Assembly: GCF_010915705.1 (NCBI RefSeq)
Contig: NZ_JAAIKE010000009.1
Span: forward strand, 1-64,000
DNA: 64,000 nt
Direction of reading: 5' to 3'
Source of the DNA: Pseudotabrizicola algicola
GTDB taxonomy: Bacteria > Pseudomonadota > Alphaproteobacteria > Rhodobacterales > Rhodobacteraceae
The notes beneath the pieces are model-generated. The model made no database searches, was not told where the DNA came from, and saw nothing but the letters and a program-made list of their open reading frames with translations. How positions within the stretch are numbered: the stretch's first letter is position 1; each line of letters starts with the position of its first letter. The translations under genes were made by a program, and so were the position numbers. This document shows positions 9,110 to 16,235 of the stretch, piece after piece.

Positions 9110-9787
9110 TCATATCTCCCGTGCGAACCAGCGGATGCGGCCGATGATGCGGATCTCGTCCGCCGTGCGCTCGTAGGCGGGGTAGAGCGTGTTGTCCGAG
9201 ATCACCCGTACAGCTGGTGGGTCGCTGTTGGGGATGTGCTCGAGGCGCTTGGCCACCAGGCCCATGCCATCGTCGAGGACGAAGATGCCGGGGGGGCTGG
9301 GGAACTGGCGGGTCATGTCGACAAGCACGGCATCGCCGTCCTGCAGCGTCGGGACCATGCTGTCGCCTTCGACATGCATGATCCGGAGTTGTGACGGACT
9401 GGCCTTCAGCTTGTGGCGGATCCACGACTGGCGGAAGTGGTAGGCGCGACCGGGCGTGTCGTCATCCTCGGTCACCACGGCGCCGCCGCCCATGGCTGGG
9501 CGGGGCGTGGCATGCGCGATCGCCACGAAGGTATCCTCGGGGGTCTCGTTGAAGGGGGAGGGGCCCTCGATCTCGCCGATACCGTGGATCAGCCACTCGC
9601 GGTCGACCTTCAGCACGCGGGCGACATCGGCCAGCCGGTCGATGCTGGGGCGCGAGGAGCGCCCGCGCAGGATGTCATAGACGAAGGATCGGTTGACCCC
9701 GGCCATCTCCGCAACATGGGCCGGTGCCAGGCCGAGCTGGTCGGAGCGGGCCCGCAGACGGTCGGCCAGGGTGTGAGTTTCGGTCAT
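9110..9787 (-). CDS. Phage CI/LexA-like repressor (HTH + S24 peptidase)
   Basis: The 225-residue protein has an XRE-type helix-turn-helix at about 8-60 (HVAEMAGVNRSFVYDIL region) and a C-terminal S24 autopeptidase domain. The serine is in GDSM (about 150) and the lysine in VAKRL (about 190). Such repressors hold the lysogen and self-cleave when RecA is activated by DNA damage. The ATG at 9787 is preceded by GGGGAAAAG. A longer open frame extends to 10135 but lacks support. It diverges from the gene starting near 9821, as expected for a lysogeny switch. Confidence 0.92.
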   Translation of the reverse strand: MTETHTLADRLRARSDQLGLAPAHVAEMAGVNRSFVYDILRGRSSRPSIDRLADVARVLKVDREWLIHGIGEIEGPSPFNETPEDTFVAIAHATPRPAMGGGAVVTEDDDTPGRAYHFRQSWIRHKLKASPSQLRIMHVEGDSMVPTLQDGDAVLVDMTRQFPSPPGIFVLDDGMGLVAKRLEHIPNSDPPAVRVISDNTLYPAYERTADEIRIIGRIRWFAREI

Positions 9788-9820
9788 CTTTTCCCCAAGG
9801 GGTTGTGGATATAGTTGGAT
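9788..9820. promoter_or_regulatory. Repressor/early-gene divergent control region
   Basis: Only about 33 bases separate the divergent starts. They hold CCCCAAGGGG and, nearby, two spaced GGATAT copies (9808 and 9817) that could be part of repressor operators. No clear promoter boxes are visible. Confidence 0.35.
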
Positions 9821-10579
9821 ATGACAGGATTGAATTGGGATCGTCAAGCGGCTAGAACAAAAGCCAAACAGATTGCATGGGAATCGGGGGCCCGGATGGA
9901 GATCGAGAAGGCGTATTTCACCCTGCCGGAAGTCCTCGCCCGCTGGTCGATGCCCGAGGTCGATCTGGTCTATCTGGCCGAGAACGACCAGTTGCGGCTG
10001 TCGGTCCGCATCCTGAACCTGCCCATTGAGTTTGGCGACTACGAAGAAACCGACGATGGCCGCTGCTACTCGATCCCAACGGAGCGGTCCGTGTTCAATG
10101 GGCTGCTGGACCTGCACGTCCAGGACGTCTTCCAACTTTTTCGCAAGGGTGAGGTCAGCATCACCCGCTTCCGGACCGCAAAGGCGGACTACGCCTGTTT
10201 CTACGGCTCGCGCGAGAGCCTGACGATCCGCAAGCCGGATTTGATGTTAAGGCGCGAAGAACGCGACCGTTTCGAGGCTGCGACCGGATTTGGCGGCGCC
10301 TCGGGCATGAAGCCAGCAGGCGCCTTCCACGCCTCCGCTGATTACCAGAGCGTCCGTTGCAATGGCTGCGAGTTCCGGCTGGGGCCGATCCAGGCGCAGG
10401 TCGTGCGGATCCTGCATGCTGCGGCCAAGCGGGGCGATCCGTGGCAGAGCGGCAAGGCGGTGCTCTCCCAGGCTGGGTCGCGCAGCCTCAAGATGGCGGA
10501 CGTCTTCAAGTCCAAGAAGGACTGGCCGCTGCTCATCGAGTCGAACGGCCGCGGGGCCTATCGCCTCGCGGGCATCTGA
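9821..10579 (+). CDS. Phage early protein of unknown function
   Basis: The protein is 252 residues from the ATG at 9821; a shorter start at 9896 would begin MEIEKAYFTL. The N-terminal segment is basic and helical. The middle has no motif I recognise, and the last ~70 residues (LGPIQAQVVRIL, then a basic segment with DVFKSKKDW) resemble a winged-helix fold. It is transcribed divergently from the repressor, the place of cro-like or other early regulators, so a regulatory role is possible. Neither start has a strong ribosome-binding site. Confidence 0.6.
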   Translation: MTGLNWDRQAARTKAKQIAWESGARMEIEKAYFTLPEVLARWSMPEVDLVYLAENDQLRLSVRILNLPIEFGDYEETDDGRCYSIPTERSVFNGLLDLHVQDVFQLFRKGEVSITRFRTAKADYACFYGSRESLTIRKPDLMLRREERDRFEAATGFGGASGMKPAGAFHASADYQSVRCNGCEFRLGPIQAQVVRILHAAAKRGDPWQSGKAVLSQAGSRSLKMADVFKSKKDWPLLIESNGRGAYRLAGI

Positions 10580-10663
10580 GTCGAACGCCCCGTGCCCCTC
10601 CCTCTGGCTCACCGCTGTGGGATGCGCCGGGGGATGGAGGGGGATGGCGATCCCACCGTCATA

Positions 10664-10686
10664 CGTTTCACCCCATGATTGAAACG
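10664..10686. promoter_or_regulatory. Inverted repeat, candidate operator
   Basis: CGTTTCA and TGAAACG form a perfect seven-base inverted repeat with a nine-base spacer, about 100 bases before the excisionase-like gene. The right arm overlaps TTGAAA, a possible -35 box. Size and place suit a repressor operator; not tested. Confidence 0.4.
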
Positions 10687-10782
10687 ATCCGGCTGATCCC
10701 CCGCCGTATCCCACTCTGATCCCGACGACATCCCCGCATCGCGCCGTGCATCTTCCTCCCGACGACACACCGGGAGAGGACG

Positions 10783-10986
10783 ATGCAGACCAGAACCTGC
10801 CTGAACCAGACCGAACTCGCCGCGCGCTGGAGCATTTCGGCGCGCACCCTCGAACGCTGGCGCTGGACCGGCGAGGGCCCGGCCTTCCTGAAGATCGGCG
10901 GCCGTGTGGTCTACCGGCTCGAGGATGTGCTGGCCTATGAGCAGGCCCGCCAGCGGCGCAGCACCGCGGATCGGGGCGCGGCATGA
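10783..10986 (+). CDS. Excisionase/AlpA-like helix-turn-helix protein
   Basis: This 67-residue protein is a MerR/AlpA-type winged HTH: LNQTELAARWSISARTLERW forms the helices, and GRVVYRLEDVLAYE is the usual wing and terminal helix. Proteins of this size at this position act as excisionases or early regulators. A strong GGGAGAGG ribosome-binding site precedes ATG 10783. The stop overlaps the next ATG (ATGA), so the two genes are probably translationally coupled. Confidence 0.8.
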   Translation: MQTRTCLNQTELAARWSISARTLERWRWTGEGPAFLKIGGRVVYRLEDVLAYEQARQRRSTADRGAA

Positions 10987-11348
10987 TGGCTCGGCATTCC
11001 ATCCTCCGCGCCACAGGCGTCGTGTCGATCTTTGGCGCGGCCGGACCTGCGCTTGACGAGGTCGGGCTTTCGGCCTGGATCGCGCAGGCCGCGCCCGGCG
11101 AGACGCTGGTCTACCATCGCGGCTTTCTCGCGGTCGATGCGACCTCCGTCATCTCGAAGCTGCCCGCCGAACAGCAGCGCGCCCTTCGCCTGGTGGCCTC
11201 GGCCGCGCTGCGCGCCGCCGAGCAGGGGCTTGTCCACCTCGTGCAGGCCCGGATCGGCCCCGACCAGTTCGCCTACATCGCCATCGCCCGGGCCAAGCCG
11301 CGCCAGGCCGGTCCTGCCCTGTCCATGCGCCTTCTCGAGGCCGCCTGA
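10983..11348 (+). CDS. Hypothetical phage early protein
   Basis: This 121-residue protein begins at an ATG overlapping the previous stop. It has no recognised domain. Residues 60-105 look like a helix followed by strands (helix around QQRALRLVASAALRAAEQG, then a VQARIGPDQFAYIAIAR strand pair). It lies in the early operon just before the recombination genes, so a role in replication or in controlling it is possible but unsupported. Confidence 0.65.
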   Translation: MMARHSILRATGVVSIFGAAGPALDEVGLSAWIAQAAPGETLVYHRGFLAVDATSVISKLPAEQQRALRLVASAALRAAEQGLVHLVQARIGPDQFAYIAIARAKPRQAGPALSMRLLEAA

Positions 11349-11374
11349 CCCTATCCCCCATTACGGAGACCTCC

Positions 11375-11863
11375 ATGACGTTCCCGCAAAACACCCCCAG
11401 CATCGATCAGCTGATCAACTTGCCCGCAGGCGAGATCGCCCAGCTTCCCGTCGAGCTTCTGGCCGCCCTGCAGCGCGAGATCGACGCCGCGGCCAAGCAG
11501 ATGAAGGCCGTCACCGCACGCTTTTCCACCGCGCTTGAGGTCCGCTACGCCGCCCGAGCTGCCGAGGCACGCCGCGCCTGCGGCAAGGACACCGGCACCG
11601 TTCGCATTGTCGACGGAGATTTCACCGTGGTCGCCGACCTGCCGAAGCGCGTCGAATGGGACCAGGCCAAGCTCGCCGCCATGGTCGAACGCATCCGCGC
11701 CGCAGGCGAAGATCCGGCCGAATACGTCGAGATCAGCTTCAAGGTGCCTGAGCGCGCCTATGTCGCCTGGCCCGAGGCAATCCGCCAGGGCTTCGAGCCC
11801 GCCCGCACCGTCAAGACCGGCACGCTGAAAGTCGACCTCCTCCCGCTGGAGGATCGCGCGTGA
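11375..11863 (+). CDS. Hypothetical phage protein upstream of Sak4-like ATPase
   Basis: This 162-residue acidic and helical protein has an N-terminal coiled-coil-like helix (about 20-60) and a C-terminal alpha/beta part. A GGAG ribosome-binding site precedes ATG 11375, and its stop overlaps the next start. The conserved position before a RecA-like ATPase suggests an accessory recombination or nuclease-protection role, which is inference. Confidence 0.65.
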   Translation: MTFPQNTPSIDQLINLPAGEIAQLPVELLAALQREIDAAAKQMKAVTARFSTALEVRYAARAAEARRACGKDTGTVRIVDGDFTVVADLPKRVEWDQAKLAAMVERIRAAGEDPAEYVEISFKVPERAYVAWPEAIRQGFEPARTVKTGTLKVDLLPLEDRA

Positions 11864-12729
11864 GCCTGCCCATCATCACCGCCGACCAGCGGTTGGCCGA
11901 GCCGCGCGGCATCAAGGGCTGCATCTTCGGCAAGTCCGGCATCGGCAAGACCAGCCTGCTTTGGACGCTCGACCCGGCCTGCACGCTGTTCATCGACCTC
12001 GAGGCGGGCGATCTGGCCATCGAGGGCTGGCCGGGCGACAGCATCCGGCCACGCACATGGGCGGAGTGTCGGGATTTCGCAGTGTTCATCGGCGGGCCGA
12101 ACCCGGCCCTGCGCGACGAGCAGCCCTACAGCCCCGCGCATCATGCCGCCGTCTGCCAGAAGTTCGGCGATCCTGCCGCGCTCGACCGCTACGACACGAT
12201 CTTCGTCGACTCGATCACCGTGGCGGGGCGGCTCTGCTTCCAATGGTGCAAGGGCCAACCCGAGGCGGTTTCGGAAAAGACCGGCAAGCCGGATGTGCGC
12301 GGGGCCTACGGGTTGCACGGGCGCGAGATGATCGCCTGGCTGACCCACCTCCAGCACACCCGGGGTCGCAACGTCTGGTTCGTCGGGATCCTCGACGAGA
12401 AGTTCGACGACTTCAACCGGCGTATCTTCCAGCCGCAGATCGACGGCTCGAAGACCGGGCTCGAGCTGCCGGGGATCGTCGACGAAGTGATCACCATGGC
12501 CGAGCTCAAGGCCGATGGCGGCGATCCCTACCGCGCCTTCGTCTGCCACACCATCAACCCATGGGGCTTCCCGGCCAAGGACCGTTCCGGTCGTCTTGGC
12601 CCCGTGGAAGAGCCGCATCTTGGCCGCCTGATGGAGAAGATCCGCGCCCCCGGCACGCCCGCGCCAAGGCGCCTGACCTTCACGCCGCCCGCTGAAGGCG
12701 CGGCCGATCACCCCCATCCGCAATCCTGA
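11860..12729 (+). CDS. RecA-like NTPase, Sak4/AAA_24-type recombinase
   Basis: The 289-residue protein has a P-loop GKSGIGKTS at about 26-34, a Walker B-like FIDLEAG near 45-51, and a second hydrophobic strand FVDSITVAG near 118. This is the AAA_24/Sak4 layout of compact RecA-like proteins that phages use as single-strand annealing recombinases. The downstream gene may encode its single-strand-binding partner. The start overlaps the previous stop. Confidence 0.75.
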   Translation: MSLPIITADQRLAEPRGIKGCIFGKSGIGKTSLLWTLDPACTLFIDLEAGDLAIEGWPGDSIRPRTWAECRDFAVFIGGPNPALRDEQPYSPAHHAAVCQKFGDPAALDRYDTIFVDSITVAGRLCFQWCKGQPEAVSEKTGKPDVRGAYGLHGREMIAWLTHLQHTRGRNVWFVGILDEKFDDFNRRIFQPQIDGSKTGLELPGIVDEVITMAELKADGGDPYRAFVCHTINPWGFPAKDRSGRLGPVEEPHLGRLMEKIRAPGTPAPRRLTFTPPAEGAADHPHPQS

Positions 12730-12749
12730 TCCGCAAAGGAGACACCCCC

Positions 12750-13364
12750 ATGAGTTCCTGGAACGACTTCAACGACGCCCAGTCCAACACCAACCTCATC
12801 CCCAAGGGCACGCTGGCCAAGGTGCGGCTGACGATCCGCCCCGGCGGTTTCGACGACGCGTCGCAGGGCTGGACGGGCGGCTATGCCACGCGCGGCTCGA
12901 CCGGCGCTGTGTACCTGAACGGTGAGTTCACGGTGACCGAAGGCCAGTATGCCCGGCGCAAGATCTTCACCCTGATCGGGCTTTACAGCCCCAAGGGGCC
13001 GGACTGGGCCAACATGGGCCGCAGCCTCGTGCGTGGCATGCTGAACTCGGCGCGCGGGATTTCCGACAAGGACCAGTCCCCGCAGGCGCAAGCGGCGCGC
13101 CGGATCAACGGGCTGAAGGATCTCGACGGGATCGAGTTCCTCGCCCGGATCGATGTCGGCACCGATGCCACTGGCGATGACAAGAACCAAATCCGCAGCG
13201 CCGTGACGCCGGACCATCGGGATTACGCCCAACATATGGGCTTGTCCGCACAGCCCGGCTACCACCCGCCCGCGCAACCCGCGCCGCAGCAGCCGGTTCA
13301 GCAGCAGCCGGTTCAGCAGCAGCCCGCGTCGCCCGTACCGGGTCGTCCCTCCTGGGCACAGTGA
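12750..13364 (+). CDS. Possible single-strand DNA-binding protein
   Basis: This 204-residue protein is predicted to be beta-rich through about residue 150 (WTGGYATRGSTGAVYLNGEF, then an aromatic EGQYARRKIFTLIGLY block). It ends in a Pro/Gln tail with PVQQQ repeats at about 175-195 and a short PSWAQ tip. Folded core plus disordered tail resembles phage SSB proteins, and it follows a Sak4-like recombinase, as SSBs often do. No OB-fold signature is certain by eye, so the call rests partly on context. Confidence 0.5.
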   Translation: MSSWNDFNDAQSNTNLIPKGTLAKVRLTIRPGGFDDASQGWTGGYATRGSTGAVYLNGEFTVTEGQYARRKIFTLIGLYSPKGPDWANMGRSLVRGMLNSARGISDKDQSPQAQAARRINGLKDLDGIEFLARIDVGTDATGDDKNQIRSAVTPDHRDYAQHMGLSAQPGYHPPAQPAPQQPVQQQPVQQQPASPVPGRPSWAQ

Positions 13365-13375
13365 GGGCCTGACTC

Positions 13376-15067
13376 ATGCGCCTTCGCCCCCGTCAGAGCC
13401 TGTTCGTGGAGCGCAGCCTCGCTGCGCTCTGCGATCACGGCAACACCCTCAGCATCGCCTCGACGGGCTTCGGCAAGACCATCGCCCTGTCGGCGGTTGT
13501 CGCGAAGTCCCTCGAGGGCGGTGATGCCAAGGCCTGCATCCTGGCCCATCGCGACGAGTTGACCGCCCAGAACCGGGCGAAGTTCGGCCGGGTCGCGCCT
13601 GACATCCCCACGTCCGTCGTCGATGCCGAGGCCAAGAGCTGGGCCGGACGTGCGACCTTCGCCATGGTGCCGACCCTCTCGCGACCCACCAATCTGGCCG
13701 CGATGCCCGCGCTCGACCTGCTGGTCATCGACGAGGCGCATCACGCGGTGGCTGACAGCTACCGCCGGATCATCGATCATGTCCGGGGTGCCAACCCCGC
13801 CTGCCGGATCTTCGGCGTCACGGCCACGCCGAACCGGGGTGACCGCAAGGGTCTGCGCGAGATCTTCGACAATGTCGGCGACCAGGTGCGGCTGGGCGAG
13901 CTGATCGCCTCGGGCCACCTCGTCCCGCCCCGCACCTTCGTCATCGACGTGGGCGTGCAGGAACAACTGCGTGCTGTGCGCAAGAGCGCCGCTGACTACG
14001 ACATGACCGAGGTCGCGCAGATCATGAACCGCGCGCCGGTGACGGACGAGGTCGTGCGGCACTGGCAGGAAAAGGCGAGCGAGCGGCCGACCGTGGTCTT
14101 CTGCTCCACCGTCGCCCATGCCGAAAACGTCGCGGCGGCCTTCAAAGGCGCAGGTGTTTCGGCGGCCGTCATCCATGGCGATCTCGATGCCAGCACGCGT
14201 CGCCGGATCCTCGCCGCCTATGCCTCAGGCGAAATCCGCGTCATCGTCAACGTGGCCGTGCTGACCGAGGGCTGGGACCACCCGCCGACCTCCTGCGTCG
14301 TCCTGCTGCGCCCCAGCTCCTACAAATCGACCATGATCCAGATGGTCGGGCGTGGCCTGCGCACAGTGGAACCCGAGGAACACCCCGGTGTCGTCAAGAC
14401 CGACTGCATCGTGCTGGATTTCGGGACGTCGAGCCTGATCCACGGTACGCTGGAACAGGATGTCGACCTCGACGGCAAGCTTGATCCCGGAGAGGCGCCG
14501 ACGAAGACCTGTCCGGCCTGCGAGGCTGAAATCCCATTAGCCGCCATGGAATGCCCGCTCTGCGGCGAGGCGTTCGCGCGCGACCCGGAGGAGCAAGGCG
14601 AAGGCCAGGATGCCATTCCGCTCTCGGGTTTCATCATGTCCGAGATCGACCTTCTGAGGCGGTCGAGCTTCGCATGGGTCGATCTCTTCGGCGATGACGC
14701 CGCGCTGATGGCCAACGGCTTCAATGCCTGGGGCGGGATCTTCTTTCTCGATGGACGCTGGCACGCGGTGGGCGGCGCGAAGGGGCGTGCACCCCGGCTG
14801 CTGGGTGTTGGGGAGCGGACGGTCTGCCTCGCGCAGGCCGATGACTGGCTGAATGAATACGAGACCGACGAGAGTGCCTTCAAATCGAAGGGCTGGCTAA
14901 AGCAGGCCGCGACCGAAAAGCAGCTGCAATACCTGCCGCCCGAGTTCCGTCAGGATTATGGCCTGACCCGCTATCGCGCCTCGGCGCTGATGACCTTCGG
15001 CTTCAACAAGCGCGAAATCCGCCAGCTCGTCGGCCGTGCCAGCCCGGGTATCGGGAGGGCGGCGTGA
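13376..15067 (+). CDS. SF2 DEAD/DEAH-box helicase
   Basis: The 563-residue helicase has Walker A STGFGKT (about 28-34), motif Ia AHRDE, DEAH (about 117-120), TATP as motif III, and the C-terminal motifs VAVLTEGWDHP and QMVGRGLR. A four-cysteine zinc site (CPAC, then CPLC) lies at about 379-397. The architecture is close to the RadD/UvsW type that unwinds or branch-migrates phage replication intermediates. The C-terminal 130 residues are not from a family I know. Confidence 0.88.
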   Translation: MRLRPRQSLFVERSLAALCDHGNTLSIASTGFGKTIALSAVVAKSLEGGDAKACILAHRDELTAQNRAKFGRVAPDIPTSVVDAEAKSWAGRATFAMVPTLSRPTNLAAMPALDLLVIDEAHHAVADSYRRIIDHVRGANPACRIFGVTATPNRGDRKGLREIFDNVGDQVRLGELIASGHLVPPRTFVIDVGVQEQLRAVRKSAADYDMTEVAQIMNRAPVTDEVVRHWQEKASERPTVVFCSTVAHAENVAAAFKGAGVSAAVIHGDLDASTRRRILAAYASGEIRVIVNVAVLTEGWDHPPTSCVVLLRPSSYKSTMIQMVGRGLRTVEPEEHPGVVKTDCIVLDFGTSSLIHGTLEQDVDLDGKLDPGEAPTKTCPACEAEIPLAAMECPLCGEAFARDPEEQGEGQDAIPLSGFIMSEIDLLRRSSFAWVDLFGDDAALMANGFNAWGGIFFLDGRWHAVGGAKGRAPRLLGVGERTVCLAQADDWLNEYETDESAFKSKGWLKQAATEKQLQYLPPEFRQDYGLTRYRASALMTFGFNKREIRQLVGRASPGIGRAA

Positions 15068-15468
15068 CCCATGCCGGGCAAATTGCACCCCTTCCTGAAC
15101 CGGCCCGCCATTGGCACCCGCGCCTGCAACCTTGCGCCGTCTGCCTGCGCCCGGCGCAAGGCTTCGGCTTCTTCAACCCCGCCAAACCACGCCCTCGCAA
15201 GCATCGCTGGTTCTGCTCGATGCCCTGCCAGGGATGGTTCGCGGCCCGCCATCGCAAAGGACTGACCATGCAGGGAATGACCGAGGAAGAGCGCGTGGCC
15301 ATCGCGCTGGTGATGAAGCGTCTGGGCCAGACGATGGACCGGATCGGCTGGGACAAGCGGCTTCGCGATCTCACAGCGGCAGACGTCACCGCGCTGATCG
15401 AAGAGGTGCTGGAGGGCTACGGGGCCGAGATGTCGCGCATCGCGGCCACGGCGGAGGTGCCGTTCTGA
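15064..15468 (+). CDS. Small zinc-finger-like phage protein
   Basis: This 134-residue protein starts at a GTG overlapping the helicase stop. It has a CAVC pair near 24-27 and a CSMPC pair near 51-55, suggesting one zinc site, followed by a helical C-terminus. Its stop overlaps the next start (TGATG), so it is translated as part of the replication operon. Function is unknown. Confidence 0.65.
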   Translation: MTHAGQIAPLPEPARHWHPRLQPCAVCLRPAQGFGFFNPAKPRPRKHRWFCSMPCQGWFAARHRKGLTMQGMTEEERVAIALVMKRLGQTMDRIGWDKRLRDLTAADVTALIEEVLEGYGAEMSRIAATAEVPF

Positions 15469-16235
15469 TGCTGGACTACAACCATCGCCCCGGCATTGCC
15501 GAACGCGTCAACGCTGCCATCGATGCCGCGCTGATCGCCGAGCGCGAGGCCACGCCACCCCGAACCTATCTCGGCGCATCCCGGCTGGGCCATGCCTGCG
15601 AACGGGCCTTGCAGTTCGAATTCGCGGGCGCGCCCAAGGACGACGGTGCGGATTTCGGCGGTCAGACGCTGCGGATCTTCGAGATCGGCCACCAACTCGA
15701 GGATCTGGCCATCCGCTGGCTGCGCGCGGCCGGGCTCGACCTCTACACCCGCAAGGGCAATCGCCCCGATGGCGAGCAGTTCGGCTTTTCCGTCGCGGGC
15801 GGGCGCATCCGGGGGCATGTCGACGGGATCATCGCCGCGGCACCTGCGCCGCTGGGCATCGGCGTTCCCGCGCTCTGGGAATGCAAGACCATGAACGCCA
15901 AGAACTGGCGGGCCTGCGTCAAGGACGGGGTCGCTGTCGCCAAGCCGGTCTATGCCGCGCAGATCGCGCTCTACCAAGCCTACATGGAAGGGGCGGTCCC
16001 CGGCATTTCGGCCCATCCGGCGCTGTTCACGGCGATCAACAAGGACACCGCCGAACTGCACCACGAGCTTGTGCCCTTCGATGCAGGGCTCGCGCAGCGC
16101 ATGTCGGACCGGGGCGTCCGGATCCTGCAGGCGACCGACGCGGGCGAGCTGCTGCCCCGCATCGCCACCAATCGTGACTTCTTCGAATGCCGCTTCTGCC
16201 CATGGGCCGCGCGTTGCTGGGGGCTGCCCGGATGA
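15468..16235 (+). CDS. PD-(D/E)XK nuclease (RecB/Cas4-like)
   Basis: The protein is 255 residues from ATG 15468; a longer frame from 15111 overlaps the previous gene and is rejected. The catalytic core is GHVDGII (about 116-122) with ALWECKTMN (about 136-144), the D and ExK of the fold. A C-terminal CRFCPWAARCWG cluster recalls the cysteines of Cas4/AddB-type nucleases. Phage members process DNA ends for recombination. Confidence 0.8.
   Translation: MLDYNHRPGIAERVNAAIDAALIAEREATPPRTYLGASRLGHACERALQFEFAGAPKDDGADFGGQTLRIFEIGHQLEDLAIRWLRAAGLDLYTRKGNRPDGEQFGFSVAGGRIRGHVDGIIAAAPAPLGIGVPALWECKTMNAKNWRACVKDGVAVAKPVYAAQIALYQAYMEGAVPGISAHPALFTAINKDTAELHHELVPFDAGLAQRMSDRGVRILQATDAGELLPRIATNRDFFECRFCPWAARCWGLPG

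Noticed and set aside
13261-13322. Short tandem repeat (PVQQQ-coding) as a possible regulatory or CRISPR-like repeat
   Set aside because: It is in frame within the SSB-like gene tail and encodes a flexible linker; no spacers or cas genes are present.
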